A stretch of 53,413 nucleotides of DNA, from the NCBI GenBank assembly GCA_946482635.1, contig CAMLSG010000007.1, forward strand, positions 1 through 53,413, read 5' to 3'. The notes beneath the pieces were generated by a model. It was not told where the DNA came from. It was given only the letters and a program-made list of their open reading frames with translations, and did no database searches. Shown piece after piece: positions 50,801-53,413 of this stretch (position 1 is the first letter of the stretch; every line of letters begins with the position of its first letter). The stretch is from an uncultured Duganella sp. Lineage in GTDB: Bacteria > Pseudomonadota > Gammaproteobacteria > Burkholderiales > Burkholderiaceae. Made by a program: the position numbers and the translations under genes.

Positions 50801-51495
50801 GCGGCGTAGTAGTTGGCTGCATCGGCTTCGGTCAGCGCTGCTTCGCCCAGCATGTCGTAGGAGTAGCGATAGCCGCGGGCTTCGTTGTCCTTGCCGTTCT
50901 TGATCGCTTCATCGATGGTCTGGCCGGTGACGAATTGGTTGCCCAGCATGCGCATTGCCAGGTCCACGCCTTTGCGAATCAGTGGTTCGCCGCCTTTGGC
51001 AATCAGGCTGGTAATGGCCGAACCCAGGCCTTCTTCGCTGGAGGAGCTGACCAGCTTGCCGGTAATCAGCAGGCCCCAGGTTGCAGCATTCACGAACATC
51101 GAAGGCGATTCGCCCAGGTGCTTGCGCCAGTCGCCCTTGGAAATCTTATCGGCGATCAGGCGGTCGGCGGTTGCCGAGTCTGGAATACGCAACAGCGCTT
51201 CGGCGAGGCACATCAGGGCGATGCCTTCTTCGGACGACAGCGAGAATTGATGCATCAGCGCATCCACGCCGGAAGAACGGGTACGTTTTTCACGAACAGC
51301 GGTCACCAGGCGCTTGGCCAGGGACTGTGCATCCTGGGTCGTTTCAGGAGAACCGACGTTAATTTGCGACAGAAGCCATTGCACGGCAGTTTGTTCGTCG
51401 CGGCGATACGCAGCAGTGATGGCGCTGCGCAGCGGAGTCGGATCTCGCAGGATTTCTGCTTGAAGTGCGGCGAACGGAGTGGTGTTCAGATGCAT
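47866..51495 (-). CDS. putA: Bifunctional proline dehydrogenase / L-glutamate gamma-semialdehyde dehydrogenase PutA
   Basis: 1209 residues. The flavin proline dehydrogenase barrel covers about residues 180-490 (MVRLVKGAYWDAEIKRAQVD; RRLLENGANSSFVNQIVDES). The aldehyde dehydrogenase domain covers about 560-1030, with catalytic Cys832 in SAGQRCSALRV and Glu798 in IAETGGQNAM. A C-terminal ALDH-like tail of about 180 residues completes the long PutA type. The N-terminus lacks the ribbon-helix-helix domain of enteric PutA, so it should not repress itself. It oxidises proline to glutamate. An Lrp-type gene is divergent, and a terminator-like hairpin sits in the leader. Confidence 0.97.
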   Translation of the reverse strand: MHLNTTPFAALQAEILRDPTPLRSAITAAYRRDEQTAVQWLLSQINVGSPETTQDAQSLAKRLVTAVREKRTRSSGVDALMHQFSLSSEEGIALMCLAEALLRIPDSATADRLIADKISKGDWRKHLGESPSMFVNAATWGLLITGKLVSSSSEEGLGSAITSLIAKGGEPLIRKGVDLAMRMLGNQFVTGQTIDEAIKNGKDNEARGYRYSYDMLGEAALTEADAANYYAAYEKAIHAIGKASNGRGIRNGPGISVKLSALHPRYSRAQRERVMSELLPRLTALVKLAKGYNIGLNIDAEEADRLELSLDLMEAMAFNPELEGFDGIGFVVQAYQKRCPFVIDYLVDLAKRSGRKFMVRLVKGAYWDAEIKRAQVDGMPGYPVYTRKVYTDVSYLACAQRLLAATDVIYAQFATHNAQTLSTIYTWAKRDGINGYEFQCLHGMGETLYDQVVGAENLDKACRIYAPVGSHETLLAYLVRRLLENGANSSFVNQIVDESIPVDSLISNPIEVARNLNGQPHTGIALPLDMFGAERKNSTGIDLSNEDVLREVSLALAQPRSWNAGPLLAVEASAGQASQPVINPARKDDVVGSVTEATAEDVNNALNAASQFAMDWQTTEPSQRAACLDRAADLFETHKLELMALAVREAGKSLPNAIAEVREAVDFLRYYAVQVRGSTNTLALGPVTCISPWNFPLAIFTGQAAAALAAGNVVLAKPAEQTPLIAQRAVELLHEAGVPRVALQFLPGRGEVVGAGLCNDARVKGVIFTGSTEVAQLINRTLAKRAAAENVDIPLIAETGGQNAMIVDSSSLPEQVVGDAISSAFDSAGQRCSALRVLFLQEDIADKTIKMLKGAMKELRIGSPDRLVTDIGPVIDKEAQQNLLNHIEKVRAHAKASFSLEVPGADAGTFVPPTVLEIRSLSELTKEVFGPVMHVIRYKRSELPKVIEQINGSGFGLTLGVHSRIDETIDYITSSAHVGNIYVNRNIVGAVVGVQPFGGEGKSGTGPKAGGPLYLKRLQRGAVTLDRHQRQSVPAIDSLAAWAKAQGKSRLAAHIESYARTTPVGSLIALPGPTGERNTLAYVPRGNIACLASNTEVLLNQIAAALSTGNRALVVEGALPADLSGDVKAAIQTVSATDLAKADFQIALVESSLGAKLRPELAARDGAIVSVIDTTEEGDIPLWRLVAERALCVNTTAAGGNASLMTLDA

Positions 51496-51543
51496 GAATG
51501 TCTCTATTGGCTAGTATGTAAAAAATCGTTTGGCACCTACGAA

Positions 51544-51579
51544 AACACGCCCGGCAAACGCTGTTTGCGCGGGCGTGTT
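51544..51579 (-). promoter_or_regulatory. Terminator-like hairpin in the putA leader (candidate attenuator)
   Basis: AACACGCCC (51544-51552) pairs with GGGCGTGTT (51571-51579), and the inner GCAAAC-GCT-GTTTGC extends the stem to about 15 bp with a small bulge. On the minus strand the stem is followed by TTTT. It lies 49-84 bp upstream of the putA ATG. If the putA promoter is beyond it, the hairpin could stop transcription early. Confidence 0.5.
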
Positions 51580-51707
51580 GTGCAGTGCAACTAATGATTC
51601 GATTGTACGGCGGAATCGCTCGGATTAATTCTGGTATTACTTATTACTAGCAATAGATAGTTTTTGGTGAGAGAATTTGACCGAATAAAATTAAAAGTGG
51701 GGATGTA

Positions 51708-52163
51708 ATGCTGGACAAGATCAGTAAGAAGATTCTGGCCGAGTTGCAGAACGATGGCCGGATCAGCAACGTTGAATTGGCTGCGCGAGTGAACCTCTCG
51801 CCTGCCGCTTGCCTGGAGCGGGTGCGAAAACTGCACGAAGCAGGCTATATCATGGGTTATACGGCGCAGCTGAACCCGCAGCTACTGGATGTTTCGCTGC
51901 TGGTGTTCATCGAAGTTGTACTGGATCGGACGACGCCGGAGGTGTTTGATGCCTTCAAACATAGCGTCCAGCTGATTCCTGAAGTACTGGAATGCCACAT
52001 GGTCGCCGGCGGTTTTGACTACCTCGTCAAGGCTCGCGTAAAGGATATGGCGGCTTACCGTGAATTCCTTGGCAAAACTCTGCTGCAGAAGGGTGTGCGC
52101 GAGACGCACACTTATGCGGTGATGGAAGAAGTCAAAAACACCACCAAACTGCCGATCAAGTAA
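51708..52163 (+). CDS. Lrp/AsnC-family regulator, probable proline-utilisation regulator
   Basis: 151 residues; GGGGAT precedes ATG 51708. The helix-turn-helix is DKISKKILAELQNDGRISNV, then ELAARVNLSPAACLERVRKL. The RAM domain contains VLECHMVAGGFDYLVKARVK. It is close to Lrp/PutR-type proteins. Being divergent from putA across a 212-bp AT-rich gap, it is the likely proline-responsive activator of putA, a role known for PutR/Lrp in other proteobacteria and needed here because PutA lacks a DNA-binding domain. The 3' end overlaps mtnN by eight bases. Confidence 0.9.
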   Translation: MLDKISKKILAELQNDGRISNVELAARVNLSPAACLERVRKLHEAGYIMGYTAQLNPQLLDVSLLVFIEVVLDRTTPEVFDAFKHSVQLIPEVLECHMVAGGFDYLVKARVKDMAAYREFLGKTLLQKGVRETHTYAVMEEVKNTTKLPIK

Positions 52164-52860
52164 GCGATTTGCAGAAGTTCTGGATGACGCCATATGCGTA
52201 GCGAGCGGCGACGGTTTGCACAAAGTGCATGAAATCCGTCGCCGCTTCTTCATTTGCGTTGTCCGAAATCGTCCTCATGATGGCAAACGGCACTCCCAGT
52301 TCGTGACAGACTTGGGCGACTGCTGCGCCTTCCATTTCCACTGCCAATAATTCAGGCAGTGCGTCTTTCAGGGCTTCCAGATGGGCCCGGTCTTTGATGA
52401 ATTGATCTCCGCTGCCAATGAGGCCTCGGTGCACTTGTGCATCGTTTTGCAGGAATTCGCGTGTGGCCAGGCTCAGTTTCAGGCTCAATTCGCGGTCGGT
52501 AGGCATGCGCGAGAGCCCTGTCAGAGGAATTTCGAAGCGTGGGAACAACGGGCTGGCATCAAAATCGTGTTGAGCCAGGGAATCCGCGACGACAACGTCT
52601 CCAATTCGAACCCCAAGGTCTGCAGAACCGGCGACGCCGGTAAAAATAATGTGGGTAACGTTGAACTTCTCCACAAGTGTCGCAGCTGTGACTGCTGCAG
52701 CTACCTTTCCAATTCGCGATAAAACGGCCACAGAATCGATTTTCCAGAGTTTTCCGGCTGTGTACTCACGCTTACCGTGGATGAGCTTGTAGGGGCTCTC
52801 CATGGCTTCCAGTAGACCCTGTTGTTCTTCTGCCAAGGCTGAAATGATCCCGAGACGCAT
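52156..52860 (-). CDS. mtnN: 5'-methylthioadenosine/S-adenosylhomocysteine nucleosidase MtnN
   Basis: 234 residues. MRLGIISALAEEQQGLLEAM at the N-terminus, IIFTGVAGSADLGVRIGDVV, LAVEMEGAAVAQVC (substrate-binding Met-Glu) and MRTISDNANEEA with the catalytic Asp are all family hallmarks. It cleaves adenine from methylthioadenosine and S-adenosylhomocysteine, recycling SAM by-products. That may suit a chromosome region that encodes seven SAM-dependent corrin methylations. It is convergent with the Lrp-type gene. Confidence 0.94.
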   Translation of the reverse strand: MRLGIISALAEEQQGLLEAMESPYKLIHGKREYTAGKLWKIDSVAVLSRIGKVAAAVTAATLVEKFNVTHIIFTGVAGSADLGVRIGDVVVADSLAQHDFDASPLFPRFEIPLTGLSRMPTDRELSLKLSLATREFLQNDAQVHRGLIGSGDQFIKDRAHLEALKDALPELLAVEMEGAAVAQVCHELGVPFAIMRTISDNANEEAATDFMHFVQTVAARYAYGVIQNFCKSLT

Positions 52861-52932
52861 GCGCGAGTTGTCCTCTATTTATTTAAAGTTGTATACGAAA
52901 GGATAGTAGTAGATAGTAAACGCGACCCTGTC

Positions 52933-53083
52933 TGTGGATAAACCTGTTAACATCCACAGAATCAGAAGTTTACGAATTGTAGAACTGGCTGGACAAGAAC
53001 TGCGTCTAAATCGGATGAGTTCTGAACAAATTTTGTGCGTGAACTCAAAAATGGTGTTTACGCACATTCGATCCTGTGGATAT
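52933..53083. repeat. DnaA-box-like sites between mtnN and the EAL gene
   Basis: The 223-bp gap 52861-53083 has no gene. It contains TGTGGATAA (52933-52941, a perfect minus-strand DnaA box) and TGTGGATAT (53075-53083, one mismatch), plus ATCCACAG near 52952. A TTATCAACA lies just beyond at 53092-53100 within the EAL gene. The sites are weaker and fewer than at 41102-41409. Confidence 0.45.
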
Positions 53084-53413
53084 TCATTGACTTATCAACA
53101 GGTGGTGCAGTTTTTCAGCAGAAATTGGCTCTCCGAACAGGTATCCCTGGCCAAAATCGCAACCTGCAGCCATCAAAATTTCCAGTTGGGCTTCGTTTTC
53201 GACCTTTTCGGCGATGACTTTGATGTCTAGCTTGTGCGCCATGGTGACAATTGCCTCGCACAGGAGCTGGTTGTCGCTGAAACTGGTGTCCAGCTTGAGG
53301 AAATCGATCTTGAAACGCTTCAGGAAGTTCAGGGACGAGTAGCCATGCCCGAAATCGTCCAGCGAAATCTGGAGATCGGCGTCCCTCAATGACTGCACAC
53401 GCTGTACGACTTC
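53084..53413 (-). CDS. EAL-domain protein, C-terminal fragment (N-terminus off the right edge)
   Basis: 109 C-terminal residues; the frame is open to the window edge. ISLDDFGHGYSSLNFLKRFK, FLKLDTSFSDN, KVIAEKVENEAQLEILMAAG and CDFGQGYLFGEPIS align with the EAL domain of cyclic-di-GMP phosphodiesterases. Substitutions in usually invariant spots (DDFGTG to DDFGHG, D-R-SF to DTSF, AEGVE to AEKVE) are visible, while the DD pair and the Glu of the VE motif remain. Whether it is an active enzyme cannot be judged without the N-terminal part. Confidence 0.88.
   Translation of the reverse strand, partial: EVVQRVQSLRDADLQISLDDFGHGYSSLNFLKRFKIDFLKLDTSFSDNQLLCEAIVTMAHKLDIKVIAEKVENEAQLEILMAAGCDFGQGYLFGEPISAEKLHHLLISQ

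Noticed and set aside
48334..51594. An open frame of over 1000 codons on the strand opposite putA
   Set aside because: PutA is unambiguous on the minus strand. The antisense translation is His/Gln/Val-rich with no domain, as expected for a shadow of a GC-rich gene.
52156..52163. Overlap of the Lrp-type regulator and mtnN ends as a frameshift artefact
   Set aside because: Both proteins have full-length, family-typical C-termini; the 8-bp convergent overlap is genuine.

Overview
The window looks like a stretch of chromosome from a GC-rich betaproteobacterium, most likely Oxalobacteraceae (Massilia/Duganella/Janthinobacterium type). That assignment is inference. It rests on the rsmD-coaD-YfhL-type ferredoxin order, a DUF6279 lipoprotein, a bifunctional putA divergent from an Lrp-type regulator, the DUF1800/DUF1501 pair and the codon bias. 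I see no phage, insertion sequence, CRISPR array, rRNA or tRNA.

Layout. (1) 1-7314: a TetR-controlled RND efflux system in two transcription units: adaptor-pump-FadL-type porin on the minus strand, and the outer-membrane factor on the plus strand. Two copies of the same 24-bp palindrome sit on the two promoters. (2) 7327-15260: the peroxide enzyme Ohr and, 7 kb away, its likely repressor OhrR. They flank a five-gene molybdenum hydroxylase operon (2Fe-2S subunit, Moco subunit, cytochrome c, TMEM175-type channel, XdhC) and a divergent AraC/periplasmic-binding-protein pair. (3) 15329-20202: a secreted DUF1800/DUF1501 pair, then an enoyl-CoA hydratase divergent from a LysR regulator. (4) 20181-34305: a B12 locus. 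A cobalamin riboswitch precedes 15 tightly packed genes: cbiMNQO cobalt uptake, cobM, cbiX, cobH, cbiD, cobL, cobI, cbiG, cobE, cobJ, a 2Fe-2S protein and bluB. A second riboswitch with its own promoter precedes a TonB-dependent receptor. The route is cobalt-early (CbiX, CbiD, CbiG) but ends in the oxygen-dependent BluB. (5) 34254-38610: small catabolic or detoxification units (TetR/O-methyltransferase, LysR, SDR, cupin, ABM monooxygenase). (6) 38679-46674: housekeeping genes glmS, an AsnC regulator, acpH, glmU, a lipoprotein, rsmD, coaD, ferredoxin, a chalcone-isomerase-like protein and a small membrane protein. (7) 46777-53413: a LysR gene, a 97-bp nested inverted repeat, putA with its Lrp-type regulator, mtnN and the end of an EAL-domain protein.

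The most unusual non-coding signal is the 328-bp gap at 41097-41424. It is packed with DnaA-box-like nonamers, six of them strict TTWTNCACA matches, all in the same orientation, directly upstream of acpH.
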